Notes: a model not told the origin generated them from the sequence alone. A stretch of DNA of 64,000 nt from Serratia fonticola (GCF_006715025.1 NZ_VFMK01000001.1:4960001-5024000), one strand, 5' to 3'. Counted from the first letter of the stretch, positions 1-8,808 are shown. Numbers and translations are program-made.

Positions 1-25
1 CACATGGAAAAAAGGTTCGGTAAAA

Positions 26-748
26 GTGATTCGCGTACATAACCTGCAAAAACAATTTGGCGAAAGCCATGTGCTGCGCGGTATCTCCTGCGAGATCGCG
101 CCAAATGAAGTGGTGTGCATTATCGGCCCTTCCGGCTCAGGTAAAAGCACCTTTCTGCGCTGTATTAACGCACTGGAGACGCTCTCAGGCGGTGAGATCG
201 ATGTGAATGGCTTTGCCATCCACAGCCAGAAAACCGATCTGAATAAAATGCGCGAAAGCGTGGGCATGGTATTCCAACGTTTTAACCTGTTCCCTCACAT
301 GACGGTGCTGGAAAACATCATCATGGCACCGATGGATGTGAAAAAGCTGTCACGCGGAGAAGCCATTGAACGCGCGGAAATATTGCTACGCAAAGTGGGC
401 TTGCTGGATAAGATCGACGCTTACCCCAGCAGCCTGTCCGGCGGCCAGCAGCAACGTGTAGCCATCGCTCGTGCGCTGGCGATGGAACCGAAAATCATGC
501 TGTTCGATGAGCCGACCTCCGCACTGGATCCGGAATTGGTGGGAGAAGTGCTGGCCGTGATGAAAGCCCTGGCGCATGAAGGCATGACCATGGTGGTGGT
601 CACCCATGAGATGGGCTTCGCACGCGAAGTCGCGGATAGAGTGATGTTTATCGATCAGGGGATTATTCAGGAAGAAGGGACGCCGCAACAGATTTTCGGT
701 AACCCGACTAATCCGCGCACGCAGGCATTTTTAAGCAAAGTTTTGTAA
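26..748 (+). CDS. Polar amino acid ABC transporter, ATP-binding subunit
   Basis: A 240-residue ABC ATPase of the GlnQ/HisP type that would power uptake of a polar amino acid or related solute at the inner membrane. Walker A GPSGSGKS is at residues 34-41, the signature LSGGQ at 137-141, Walker B IMLFDEP at 157-163, and an H-loop histidine in VVTHE lies near 195. Length matches GlnQ. The start is GTG at 26. An open frame ending at the TAA at 21-23 is probably the permease subunit that lies outside the window, which would place this gene at the end of a transporter operon. The substrate cannot be told from the ATPase alone. The next gene is 1.7 kb away and on the other strand, after a repeat block. 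Confidence 0.93.
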   Translation: MIRVHNLQKQFGESHVLRGISCEIAPNEVVCIIGPSGSGKSTFLRCINALETLSGGEIDVNGFAIHSQKTDLNKMRESVGMVFQRFNLFPHMTVLENIIMAPMDVKKLSRGEAIERAEILLRKVGLLDKIDAYPSSLSGGQQQRVAIARALAMEPKIMLFDEPTSALDPELVGEVLAVMKALAHEGMTMVVVTHEMGFAREVADRVMFIDQGIIQEEGTPQQIFGNPTNPRTQAFLSKVL

Positions 749-1059
749 CCTTCCGCACGGCTTTGACATCTCTGGGGCGCATGTTCCCCTCACCCCAACC
801 CTCTCCCACAGGGAGAGGGAGCTGGTTGCCCTGCGCGTTTGGCGGTAAAGAGATAAACTCGGCAAACTCTATCGCCTCTTCTCCAAGGCGAATCACGACA
901 ATGCCAAACACTCTCGCTCCGTCCCCTCTCCTACAGGGAGAGGCAGCTGGTTGCCCTGCGCGTTTGGCGGTAAAGAGATCAACTCGGCAAACTCTATCGC
1001 CTCTTCTCCAAGGCGAATCACGACAATGCCAAACACTCTCGGTCCGTCCCCTCTCCTAC

Positions 1060-2344
1060 TGTACGGTCCGGGGACATGGTAGACAGGTGTTCGGGGACAT
1101 GGTGAACACTTTTTAACATCCTTTACCCATGGTGATCGACTTTTTCTTCAGGTCGATCATCCCCACTTTCGTGCTGTACCACCACACCTCATAGCAACCA
1201 TCCTCCTGTGTCTCCTTCAGCCCGACCCTTTCTCCCCTGAACGCCTTTCCTGCCTTCAGACTGAGCCCTTTCAGGCTCAGCTTACCGCTGTTATCCACCT
1301 TCCTGACCATCACCCCTTCATCGTATTCCGGTGGCGTTATGATGCTACTGTACTGCCGGGCTGACGGCTGATACCGCGAGGCCGGTACCGCCATATCCAG
1401 CGCCTCGTGCGGACGTTCAAGGTTGTAGACCATACGCCAGTGCTCAAAGGCGCGCTGCAGCTCACCGCTGTCCGCGAACCACTTCCTCTGCAGCACTTCC
1501 GCCTTCAGGCTGCGGTGAAAACGCTCCAGCTTGCCCTGCGTCTGCGGATGATAAGGTCGGGAGTGACCCACCCGGATACCCTGACGCATCAGCCACAGCT
1601 CCAGTGCAGTCCAGGTACCGGTGGTGTCTCCCCACGGTGAGCCGTTGTCCATCGTCATCCGCTCCGGCAGGCCATAGCGTTCAAACGCGCTGACCAGTTG
1701 CTGCTGCACGGTCTCACGCCGTTCATCAGTACAGTGCGCCAGGCACAGGGAAAAACGGGAGTGGTCGTCCAGCAGGGTCAGCGGATGGCAGCGGCCCCCG
1801 CCGAAGGGAAAGTGCCCCTTAAAATCCATCTGCCAGAGCCTGTTCGGCGCGTCGTGTTCGAACCGTCCCGTGGCGGGAATGCCTGGTGATGCGCCCGGCA
1901 GCAGGCCGTGACGGGCCATCAGGTTATGGACGGTGCTGAAGGCGGGCATACGGTGCCCCAGGTCTTCCAGCCAGCGCTTAATCTTGCGGGCGCCCCAGCG
2001 TTGATGGTGTTCATGGGCCATACGCAGCAGGGCTGTGATGTGGTCAGACGAGCGGTTCGGGGAGTGACGGGGAGTTCGTGGACGGTCCTGAAGGCCGGAT
2101 GGGCCTTCCTGAGTCCAGCGCTGAAGCCACTTATAGCCGGTGGCAGGGGAAATGCCGTAGTGACGGCAAAGGGAACGGATGTTCGCCCCGTCCTGCGAGG
2201 CGAACAAAACAAACTCGGTACGTAATGACATGGTATCTCTCGCATCCCAGGGCATAAGCAACTCCATAAACGGGTTCTTATGCCTTAGTTGTAAGTGTCT
2301 ACCATGTCCCCGAACAAGTGTTCATGATGTCCCCGGACCGTACA
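1060..2344 (-). mobile_element. IS481-family insertion sequence, 1,285 bp, complete with target duplication
   Basis: The ends are inverted repeats starting TGTACGGTCCGGGGACAT. The flanking 4-bp direct repeat CTAC (1056-1059 and 2345-2348) is the target-site duplication: removing the element plus one CTAC restores the sequence found in the intact neighbouring repeat. Both termini carry the core motif twice in tandem (for example CCGGGGACAT at about 1068 and TCGGGGACAT at about 1089), probably two transposase-binding sites per end. The single transposase gene is intact and the ends match well, so the insertion looks recent and possibly still mobile. Confidence 0.95.
1113..2267 (-). CDS. IS481-family DDE transposase
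   Basis: A 384-residue transposase that fills the insertion sequence. An N-terminal helix-turn-helix region (about residues 25-55, containing GISPATGYKWLQRW) is followed by an rve-type integrase core. The probable DDE triad is D148 in WQMDFKGHF, D207 in TMDNGSPWG and E248 in QGKLERFHRSLK. Length is a little above the family's usual size and there is no frameshift. ATG at 2267 gives the longest frame; an in-frame ATG at 2255 (MPWDARDTM) is an equally plausible start. The protein would bind the doubled terminal repeats and catalyse transposition. Confidence 0.95.
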   Translation of the reverse strand: MELLMPWDARDTMSLRTEFVLFASQDGANIRSLCRHYGISPATGYKWLQRWTQEGPSGLQDRPRTPRHSPNRSSDHITALLRMAHEHHQRWGARKIKRWLEDLGHRMPAFSTVHNLMARHGLLPGASPGIPATGRFEHDAPNRLWQMDFKGHFPFGGGRCHPLTLLDDHSRFSLCLAHCTDERRETVQQQLVSAFERYGLPERMTMDNGSPWGDTTGTWTALELWLMRQGIRVGHSRPYHPQTQGKLERFHRSLKAEVLQRKWFADSGELQRAFEHWRMVYNLERPHEALDMAVPASRYQPSARQYSSIITPPEYDEGVMVRKVDNSGKLSLKGLSLKAGKAFRGERVGLKETQEDGCYEVWWYSTKVGMIDLKKKSITMGKGC

Positions 2345-2502
2345 CTACAGGGAGAGGCAGCCGGTTGCCCTGCGCGTTTGGCGGTAAAGAGATCAACTCG
2401 GTAAACTCGAGCGCCTCTTCTCCAAGGCGAATCACGACAATGCCAAACACTCTCGCTCCGTCCCCTCTCCTGGGGGAGAGGGCTAGGGTGAGGGCGTCTA
2501 GA

Positions 2503-2820
2503 TTACCAACCACTCAGAAAGCTGAACACCAGCCAGAACAGGCAGATCACCGCCACACCGGTCAACAGCAGGGTAAGGATCAATCGGCCACGCAGCACCA
2601 TGCTGAAGGCGATCCCCACCAGCACCGACACCGGCATCAGGGCCAGGAAGAACGGCCAGGTGTAGAGAAGGAAAAACAGCGTGTTAGAGCCATAAACCAT
2701 GAAGGGCACGGTAAACGCGAGCCAATAGAAGACGAAGCCTGTCGTCCCCCCCAGAAAAGAGTAGGAAGGCTCCTCTTGCTCTTGTTTTGCATCAATCAGT
2801 ATTGGCGTGGCATTTTGCAT
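2503..2820 (-). CDS. ygbE: YgbE-like inner membrane protein (DUF3561)
   Basis: A 105-residue membrane protein resembling E. coli YgbE in length and in the core GSNTLFFLLYTWPFFLALMP. It has three or four hydrophobic segments, at about residues 28-45, 48-72 and 80-103, after a short polar N-terminus. Function is unknown. It lies 87 bp downstream of cysC on the same strand, the same position as in E. coli, so it is probably the last gene of the cysGDNC transcript. The 125-bp repeat array begins just beyond its stop and may take part in ending or stabilising the message. Confidence 0.88.
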   Translation of the reverse strand: MQNATPILIDAKQEQEEPSYSFLGGTTGFVFYWLAFTVPFMVYGSNTLFFLLYTWPFFLALMPVSVLVGIAFSMVLRGRLILTLLLTGVAVICLFWLVFSFLSGW

Positions 2821-2907
2821 GGCGGTCCCTGGTCTATTGGCTCGCTCTGCGGCGACTTGCTAGAGTAAAAAGCGCATGGTGGAAAAACACCACACGCTTT
2901 TTCGAAT

Positions 2908-3537
2908 TCAGGGTTTGATAATAGCCTGACCACGCAGCAGGTCTAACAATTGCTCAGTCAAATGTGTTACCAATTGTTCGCCATCCAGGTGCACATCAGG
3001 CCTTTCCGGTACTTCATAAACCGAGTCAACACCGGTGAAATTACGCAGTTCACCGGCACGGGCTTTTTTGTACAATCCTTTGGGATCGCGCGCTTCGCAA
3101 ATCGCCAGCGGGGTGTCAACAAACACTTCAACAAAGCGCCCTTCATCCAGCATTTCCCGCACCATTTGCCTTTCGGCACGGTGCGGTGAGATAAACGCCG
3201 TCAGAACGACCAGCCCGGCATCCACCATCAGCTTGGCCACTTCCCCCACCCGGCGGATATTCTCACGCCGATCCTGTTCAGAGAACCCCAGATCGCGACA
3301 CAGGCCGTGACGGACATTGTCACCATCCAACAGATAGGTACTGACCCCCAACTGATGTAAAGCCTGCTCCAGTGCCCCGGCAATGCTCGATTTCCCCGAA
3401 CCGGAAAGGCCGGTAAACCACAGCACAATGCCTTTATGGCCGTTGATGATTTCACGTTCCGCACGCGTTATTGCATGCGGGTGCCAAACCACGTTTTCAT
3501 CATCTGGCCCGGTTGGGCAGACTTGTTCCTTAGCCAC
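2908..3537 (-). CDS. cysC: Adenylylsulfate (APS) kinase
   Basis: APS kinase phosphorylates adenosine 5'-phosphosulfate to PAPS with ATP, the second activation step of sulfate. The P-loop GLSGSGKS is at residues 43-50, and the family motif FISPHRAERQ follows. I choose GTG at 3537, which gives 209 residues (E. coli has 201) and lies one base after the cysN stop, with AAGGGGAA in the end of cysN as ribosome-binding site. An upstream in-frame ATG at 3600 would run inside cysN and is unlikely. This is the fourth gene of the cysGDNC operon. Confidence 0.97.
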   Translation of the reverse strand: MAKEQVCPTGPDDENVVWHPHAITRAEREIINGHKGIVLWFTGLSGSGKSSIAGALEQALHQLGVSTYLLDGDNVRHGLCRDLGFSEQDRRENIRRVGEVAKLMVDAGLVVLTAFISPHRAERQMVREMLDEGRFVEVFVDTPLAICEARDPKGLYKKARAGELRNFTGVDSVYEVPERPDVHLDGEQLVTHLTEQLLDLLRGQAIIKP

Positions 3538-3538
3538 G

Positions 3539-4969
3539 TTAATTCCCCTTGAGCAAGTCACGCGCACCCCAATGTGGGAAATGCTTACGAACCAATGCAT
3601 TCAGCTCCAGCTCAAAGGCACTGAAATCACCGGCGGCGACGGGCATATCCTGATGCAATGTTTCACGGATTAACCCAGCTCCCACCGTCACGTTGCTCAA
3701 ACGATCGATAAAGATCAAGCCACCGGTATCATGATTGCGCTGATAGCTATCCAGCACCAGAGGTTCGTCAAAGGTCAGCGTCACCAAACCAATGCCATTG
3801 AGCGGCAGAACATCGGCCTGATGCTGCGCCAGCGAGTTGATTTCCACCTGGTGGCGAATGCTCTCAACGCGGGTGCGGGTTTTCTTACCGGCCACCTTGA
3901 TGTCATAGCTCTGGCCAGGTAATAAGGCTTGCTCCGCCATCCACACCACATCCACCAGCGCACTTTGCGCGGCCTGCAACGTTTCACTGGCGTCCACCAG
4001 CAGATCGCCACGGCTAATGTCGACTTCGTCTTTCAGCACCAGCGTAATCGCCTCGCCCGGTACCGCTTCCTGCAGATCGCCGTCAAAGGTTACGATGCGT
4101 GCCACGGTAGACTCCACGCCTGAAGGCAGTACCTTAACGCGTTGCCCCACGCGCACAATACCGGCCGACAACGTGCCCGCGTAGCCACGGAAATCGAGGT
4201 TTGGGCGGTTCACGTACTGTACCGGGAAGCGTAGCGGCTGATTTTCACGCTCACTGATGACATCCACGCTTTCCAGTACTTCCAATAGCGTTGGGCCATT
4301 GTACCAAGGCATCAGCGCGCTTTGCGCGGCGACGTTATCGCCGTCCAACGCCGACAGCGGCACAAATTTGATATCCAGCTGGTTCGGCAGTTGCTGGGCG
4401 AAGGTCAGATAATCCTGCTTGAACTGCTCAAATACCGCTTCGCTGTAATTCACCAGATCCATCTTATTCACTGCCACCACCAGATGGCGAATGCCAAGCA
4501 AAGTAGCAATAAAGCTATGGCGACGCGTCTGATCCAGTACACCTTTACGCGCATCGATCAGCAGGATCGCCAGATCGCAGGTTGAGGCTCCGGTGGCCAT
4601 ATTGCGGGTGTACTGCTCATGCCCCGGCGTATCGGCGATAATAAATTTACGCTTTTCAGTCGAGAAATAACGATAAGCCACGTCGATGGTAATGCCCTGC
4701 TCACGTTCAGCCTGCAGGCCATCGACCAACAGGGCCAGATCGAGTTTCTCACCTTGAGTACCGAGGCGTTTACTGTCGGTATGCAGCGTTGAGAGCTGAT
4801 CTTCGTAGATCTGGCGGGTATCGTGCAGCAAGCGACCAATCAGGGTACTTTTGCCGTCGTCGACGCTGCCGCAGGTCAGGAACCGTAACAGACTCTTGTG
4901 CTGTTGCGCGTGCAGATAAGCCTCTACCCCGCCCTGTTCAGCGATTTGTTGTGCAATAACGTTGTTCAT
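3539..4969 (-). CDS. cysN: Sulfate adenylyltransferase, GTPase subunit
   Basis: The regulatory GTPase half of ATP sulfurylase; GTP hydrolysis drives formation of APS from sulfate and ATP by CysD. At 476 residues it is one longer than the E. coli protein. GTP-binding motifs are GSVDDGKS at 34-41, DTPGH at 113-117 and NKMD at 168-171, followed by EF-Tu-like beta-barrel domains. There is no fused APS kinase domain; cysC is a separate gene one base downstream. The ATG lies 11 bases after the cysD stop, so subunits are translated together. Confidence 0.98.
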   Translation of the reverse strand: MNNVIAQQIAEQGGVEAYLHAQQHKSLLRFLTCGSVDDGKSTLIGRLLHDTRQIYEDQLSTLHTDSKRLGTQGEKLDLALLVDGLQAEREQGITIDVAYRYFSTEKRKFIIADTPGHEQYTRNMATGASTCDLAILLIDARKGVLDQTRRHSFIATLLGIRHLVVAVNKMDLVNYSEAVFEQFKQDYLTFAQQLPNQLDIKFVPLSALDGDNVAAQSALMPWYNGPTLLEVLESVDVISERENQPLRFPVQYVNRPNLDFRGYAGTLSAGIVRVGQRVKVLPSGVESTVARIVTFDGDLQEAVPGEAITLVLKDEVDISRGDLLVDASETLQAAQSALVDVVWMAEQALLPGQSYDIKVAGKKTRTRVESIRHQVEINSLAQHQADVLPLNGIGLVTLTFDEPLVLDSYQRNHDTGGLIFIDRLSNVTVGAGLIRETLHQDMPVAAGDFSAFELELNALVRKHFPHWGARDLLKGN

Positions 4970-4980
4970 CCGGCGGCTCC

Positions 4981-5889
4981 TCAGAAATACCCTTGACGCT
5001 TTTTCAGTTCCATCGACCCAGACTGATCGCGGTCGATCATACGGCCCTGGCGCTCACTGGTGGTGGAGACCAGCATTTCTTCGATGATCTCCGGCAACGT
5101 CTGCGCAGAAGAATCCACCGCACCGGTCAGCGGCCAGCAGCCGAGGGTGCGGAAGCGCACCATGCGTTGGCTGATCACTTCGCCTGGCTGTAGATCGATA
5201 CGATCGTCATCCACCATCAGCAACATGCCGTCACGCTCAAGCACCGGGCGTGGTTTCGCCAGGTACAACGGTACGATATCGATCTTCTCCAGGAAGATAT
5301 ATTGCCAGATATCCAGCTCGGTCCAGTTAGACAGCGGGAACACGCGGATGCTCTCTCCCTTGTTAATCTGGCCGTTATAGTTGTGCCACAGCTCTGGACG
5401 CTGGTTTTTCGGATCCCAACGATGAAAACGATCGCGGAAGGAATAGATACGTTCTTTGGCGCGGGATTTCTCCTCGTCGCGGCGTGCGCCGCCGAAGGCA
5501 GCGTCAAAGCCATATTTATTCAGCGCCTGCTTCAACCCTTCGGTTTTCATGATGTCGGTGTGCTTGGCACTGCCGTGGACAAACGGGTTGATCCCCATCG
5601 CCACTCCTTCCGGGTTTTTATGTACCAGCAGTTCAAAACCGTACTCTTTCGCGGTACGGTCACGGAATTGGTACATTTCACGGAATTTCCAGCCGGTATC
5701 CACGTGCAGCAATGGGAAAGGCAGGGTGCCCGGATAGAACGCCTTGCGCGCCAGATGCAACATCACAGAGGAGTCTTTGCCGATGGAATAGAGCATCACC
5801 GGGTTGCCGAATTCAGCGGCCACTTCACGGATGATATGGATACTCTCCGCCTCCAATTGCCGCAAATGAGTGAGTCGTTTTTCGTCCAT
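4981..5889 (-). CDS. cysD: Sulfate adenylyltransferase, catalytic subunit
   Basis: The catalytic subunit of ATP sulfurylase, a PP-loop (adenine nucleotide alpha hydrolase) enzyme that forms APS from ATP and sulfate together with CysN. The PP-loop SIGKDSSV starts at residue 35. The 302-residue length is identical to E. coli CysD. It begins 9 bases after the cysG stop and ends 11 bases before cysN, in a tightly packed operon. Confidence 0.98.
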   Translation of the reverse strand: MDEKRLTHLRQLEAESIHIIREVAAEFGNPVMLYSIGKDSSVMLHLARKAFYPGTLPFPLLHVDTGWKFREMYQFRDRTAKEYGFELLVHKNPEGVAMGINPFVHGSAKHTDIMKTEGLKQALNKYGFDAAFGGARRDEEKSRAKERIYSFRDRFHRWDPKNQRPELWHNYNGQINKGESIRVFPLSNWTELDIWQYIFLEKIDIVPLYLAKPRPVLERDGMLLMVDDDRIDLQPGEVISQRMVRFRTLGCWPLTGAVDSSAQTLPEIIEEMLVSTTSERQGRMIDRDQSGSMELKKRQGYF

Positions 5890-5898
5890 AACAGGTCC

Positions 5899-7329
5899 TT
5901 AAGCCAAATTCACAACGGCAGGGCGCGTAGCCTCTGCCACCTGCGGTTGATGTCCAAACCAGGCGATTTGATGGTGCAGTTCTACCACCTCGCCGATCAC
6001 CAGGAGCGCCGGTAACGGTGCCTGCTGCGTTAATTTTTCCAGCTGTTGCAAGGTGCCGATCTGCACCTGCTGGTCCGTTCGTGTCCCCCGGCTAATGACC
6101 GCCACCGGGGTATCTGCACCACGGCCATGAGCAATCAGGTTGCAGCTGATGTCCGCCGCTTTCATCGTGCCCATATAAATCGCCAACGTCTGACGTGCTC
6201 GCGCCAGATCGTTCCAGTCCAATCCCTCCCCATCCGGGCGGCAATGGCCGGTAATAAAGGTCACGCTTTGTGCATGATCGCGGTGAGTCAGCGGAATACC
6301 GGCGTAGGCGGTAGCGCCTGCTGCTGCGGTCACGCCGGGTACCACCTGAAAAGGAATGCCAGCCGCAGCGGCCACCTGCAGTTCTTCGCCACCCCGGCCA
6401 AAGATGAAGGGATCTCCCCCCTTCAAGCGCACCACACGTTTCCCCTGCTGCGCCAGTGACACCAACAGACGGTTGGTCTCCTCCTGGATCACCGAGTGCG
6501 CACCCGCGCGTTTGCCCACGCAGATACGCTCAGCGTCACGGCGCACCAAGTCCAGCGTTTCCTCGCTCACCAGATGGTCATACAGCACCACGTCTGCCTG
6601 TTGCATCACCTGCAACCCCCGTAAGGTCAGCAAGCCGACATCGCCCGGGCCTGCCCCGACCAAAGCGATCTCACCCTGCACGCCCTCATCACCGTGTGCA
6701 AAAGCGGTAAGATCCTGTTGCAACTGCTGTTCAGCCAGCGCCGTCTGGCCACTGGCGACCAAAGTGGCAAAACGGCCGTTGAACGTCTTCTCCCAGAATC
6801 GTCGTCTGGCCCCGATAGAAGACAGTTGCTGCTTCACTTTGTTACGCAAACTCCCGGCCAACTCAGCCATCGTTCCAAGACTGGAGGGCAACAGCGCCTC
6901 CAGCTTTTCACGCAGCATTCGCGCCAGCACAGGTGCCCGGCCGCCGGAAGAAACGGCCACCACCAAAGGAGAGCGATCGATAATTGACGGGAAGATAAAG
7001 GAGCAGCGCGGCTGATCGTCAACCACATTGGCCAACACGCGGCGCTTATCCGCTGCGCGATACACTTCAGCATTCAGCGCGCTGTCGTCAGTGGCAGCGA
7101 TCACCAGAAATACGTCATCCAAATGCTGTGGTGCAAACCGCAGACCAAGCCAATGGACACGCCCTTGCTGGTGAAGATGTTCAAGTTCCGGTGAAAGTGC
7201 CTGCGCCACTATCCGTATTTCAGCCCCGGCGCGCTCAAGCAAATCAACTTTACGCGCGGCCACTTCGCCGCCGCCAACAACCAGCACCGGGCGTTGTTTC
7301 AGATCGGCAAATATTGGTAGATAGTCCAC
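5899..7329 (-). CDS. cysG: Siroheme synthase (trifunctional CysG)
   Basis: Makes siroheme, the cofactor of sulfite reductase, from uroporphyrinogen III. The N-terminal half is the precorrin-2 dehydrogenase/ferrochelatase with Rossmann motif VVGGGEVAARK near residues 17-27. The C-terminal half, from about residue 220, is the SAM-dependent uroporphyrinogen methyltransferase with VGAGPGDVGLLTLRG. Length is 476 residues against 457 in E. coli. The start is GTG at 7329, with AAAAGG upstream. As first gene of cysGDNC, unlike E. coli where cysG follows nirBDC, it is expected to be under CysB control. A second cysG elsewhere in the genome is possible. Confidence 0.96.
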   Translation of the reverse strand: MDYLPIFADLKQRPVLVVGGGEVAARKVDLLERAGAEIRIVAQALSPELEHLHQQGRVHWLGLRFAPQHLDDVFLVIAATDDSALNAEVYRAADKRRVLANVVDDQPRCSFIFPSIIDRSPLVVAVSSGGRAPVLARMLREKLEALLPSSLGTMAELAGSLRNKVKQQLSSIGARRRFWEKTFNGRFATLVASGQTALAEQQLQQDLTAFAHGDEGVQGEIALVGAGPGDVGLLTLRGLQVMQQADVVLYDHLVSEETLDLVRRDAERICVGKRAGAHSVIQEETNRLLVSLAQQGKRVVRLKGGDPFIFGRGGEELQVAAAAGIPFQVVPGVTAAAGATAYAGIPLTHRDHAQSVTFITGHCRPDGEGLDWNDLARARQTLAIYMGTMKAADISCNLIAHGRGADTPVAVISRGTRTDQQVQIGTLQQLEKLTQQAPLPALLVIGEVVELHHQIAWFGHQPQVAEATRPAVVNLA

Positions 7330-7633
7330 AACGGCCTTTTCATATAACAGAAAGATAGTGTGACTATACGGGCTGAGATTTAGCCTCTGAAATGACGAAA
7401 AGGCATGAGATGTTCTTAAATGGAATAAGACGGACTTAAAAGGTGGTAGATCCTGTCGTTACAGGCGTCAGCAGCACAGTTTTACGCACCGCTAACTAAA
7501 ATAGGCATAGGGTCAGAAAACGTGCGCCACTGGCAAAATTAAGAAACGAAGAAATTGTGTAATCCGTGCCAGCGTCCCATACTAAGCATCGCAAAAATAA
7601 TCGGCTCATCGCTGTCAGAGAAGGATTTTTGGT
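7330..7633. promoter_or_regulatory. Divergent promoter region between cysG and iap
   Basis: A gene-free, AT-rich gap of about 300 bp between two divergent genes. The cysGDNC promoter must lie here, and by analogy with other enterobacteria so should CysB-binding sites, but I cannot place them by eye. iap has a good ribosome-binding site, AGAAGGA, about ten bases before its ATG. No CRISPR repeats or cas genes are present here, unlike the E. coli locus next to iap. Confidence 0.5.
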
Positions 7634-8728
7634 ATGTTTCCCCGCTTGTGCCTGAGAGCTGGACTGTTGTTAGTCGCTCTCGGCAGTGTTGTCAGCGTCT
7701 CCGCCGCGACAAAACCCGCTAAAAAAGAAGCCCCGCTCGGCCAGTACGCCGCCAACCAGACCCGCCATATCGCTACCTATTTCCCTGGCCGCATGGCCGG
7801 TAGCCCGGCAGAGCTCCTGGCCGCAGACTACCTGAAGCAACAGTTTCGTGAAATGGGCTATCCGACTGATACCCGCACCTTTGATGCCCGCTATCTTTAC
7901 ACCAACAAAGACACCAGTGAAAACTGGCGCAAAATCACCGTTACCTCGGTGATTGCCGCTAAAAATGGCGATCAGCCCAAGCAAATCATCATCATGGCAC
8001 ACTTTGATACCTACACCCCGATCAGTGACGATGAGGTAGATAATAATCTGGGTGGGCTAACGTTACAGGGGGTCGATGATAATGCCTCCGGTGTCGGCGT
8101 GATGCTGGAATTGGCGAAACAGCTAAAAGATATCCCTACCACCTACAGTCTGCGTTTTGTCGCCACCAGCGGTGAAGAGCTCAAGTCATTGGGCGCTAAA
8201 AACTATCTCCATCGCATGACGCAGGAAGAGCGTGACAACACTCTGCTGGTGATCAATCTCGACAACCTGATCACCGGCGATCGTCTCTATTTCCATTCTG
8301 GGCGCAACACCAAACCAGAAATAGCCAAAACATCCCGCGATCGCGCGCTGAGTATTGCCCACCGCTACGGTATAGATGCAGCAATCAATCCTGGCAGTAA
8401 AGATTACCCGAAAGGCACGGGTTGCTGTTCAGACCAAAAAGTCTTTGATGAAGCAAAAATCCCGGTAATGGCGATGGAAGCGACCAATTGGTCACTGGGT
8501 GAAAAAGATGGTTATCAACAGCGCGCCATTAGCCCCAACTTCCCACAGGGCGTGACCTGGCACCGCCCGCAATATGATAACCTGCAATATCTGGAAACCC
8601 ATTTGCCAGGTCGGCTCGATAAACGCAGCCACGAGAGCGTACAGATCCTGCTGCCACTGATAAAAGAGTTGGTGCAAGCACACCCTGAACCCAAACCGGC
8701 GAAGGAAAAGAAAAAGAAGCAGCATTAA
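7634..8728 (+). CDS. iap: Exported M28-family aminopeptidase (Iap-like)
   Basis: A 364-residue zinc aminopeptidase related to E. coli Iap, which trims the N-terminus of alkaline phosphatase in the periplasm. A Sec signal peptide covers about residues 1-24 (hydrophobic core LLLVALGSVVSV, then SA). Likely metal ligands and catalytic residues are H123 (MAHFDTY), D149 (GVDDNASG) and E181 (TSGEELKS), in the order typical of M28. The C-terminus is a lysine-rich tail. It lies beside the cys genes as in E. coli, but directly abuts cysH with no CRISPR-cas locus between them. Confidence 0.9.
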   Translation: MFPRLCLRAGLLLVALGSVVSVSAATKPAKKEAPLGQYAANQTRHIATYFPGRMAGSPAELLAADYLKQQFREMGYPTDTRTFDARYLYTNKDTSENWRKITVTSVIAAKNGDQPKQIIIMAHFDTYTPISDDEVDNNLGGLTLQGVDDNASGVGVMLELAKQLKDIPTTYSLRFVATSGEELKSLGAKNYLHRMTQEERDNTLLVINLDNLITGDRLYFHSGRNTKPEIAKTSRDRALSIAHRYGIDAAINPGSKDYPKGTGCCSDQKVFDEAKIPVMAMEATNWSLGEKDGYQQRAISPNFPQGVTWHRPQYDNLQYLETHLPGRLDKRSHESVQILLPLIKELVQAHPEPKPAKEKKKKQH

Positions 8729-8742
8729 GCGGTATACAATAA

Positions 8743-8763
8743 GGGCGCAGCATTGCTGCGCCC
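8743..8763. terminator. Hairpin between convergent iap and cysH
   Basis: GGGCGCAGC, a 3-base ATT loop and GCTGCGCCC form a perfect 9-bp GC-rich stem 14 bases after the iap stop. There is no long T run. It is placed to stop transcription from iap and perhaps also from the facing cysJIH operon. Confidence 0.7.
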
Positions 8764-8808
8764 TCGTGCTTCAGAGGCTAAACCACAACCCGAAGGTGAT
8801 GTTCTCAA

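Larger units (their letters stand above)
801..2464. repeat. Three tandem 125-bp repeat units, the third split by an IS
   Basis: Three near-identical units begin at 801, 926 and 1051, a constant period of 125 bp. Each opens with a palindrome of the form CTCTCC-(C/T)ACA-GGGAGAGG and continues with the same sequence up to the next palindrome. The third unit is broken after its ninth base by the insertion sequence at 1060-2344 and resumes at 2349, ending at 2464 (9 + 116 = 125). A further partial palindrome, CTCTCCTGGGGGAGAGG, closes the array at 2465. Related palindromes recur at 9582-9602, so this is probably a dispersed REP/BIME-like family. Short open frames across it are not convincing genes. 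Confidence 0.9.

Noticed and set aside
763..1116. Plus-strand open frame of 117 codons over the tandem repeats
   Set aside because: It reads through repeated noncoding palindromes and into the insertion sequence; no ribosome-binding site or domain.
2179..2868. 229-codon plus-strand frame running from the IS across ygbE
   Set aside because: It crosses the end of the transposase gene, the IS end and the antisense of ygbE; composition is not protein-like.
7330..8808. Possible CRISPR array beside iap, as in E. coli
   Set aside because: Both flanks of iap were read; no repeated units with spacers are present.
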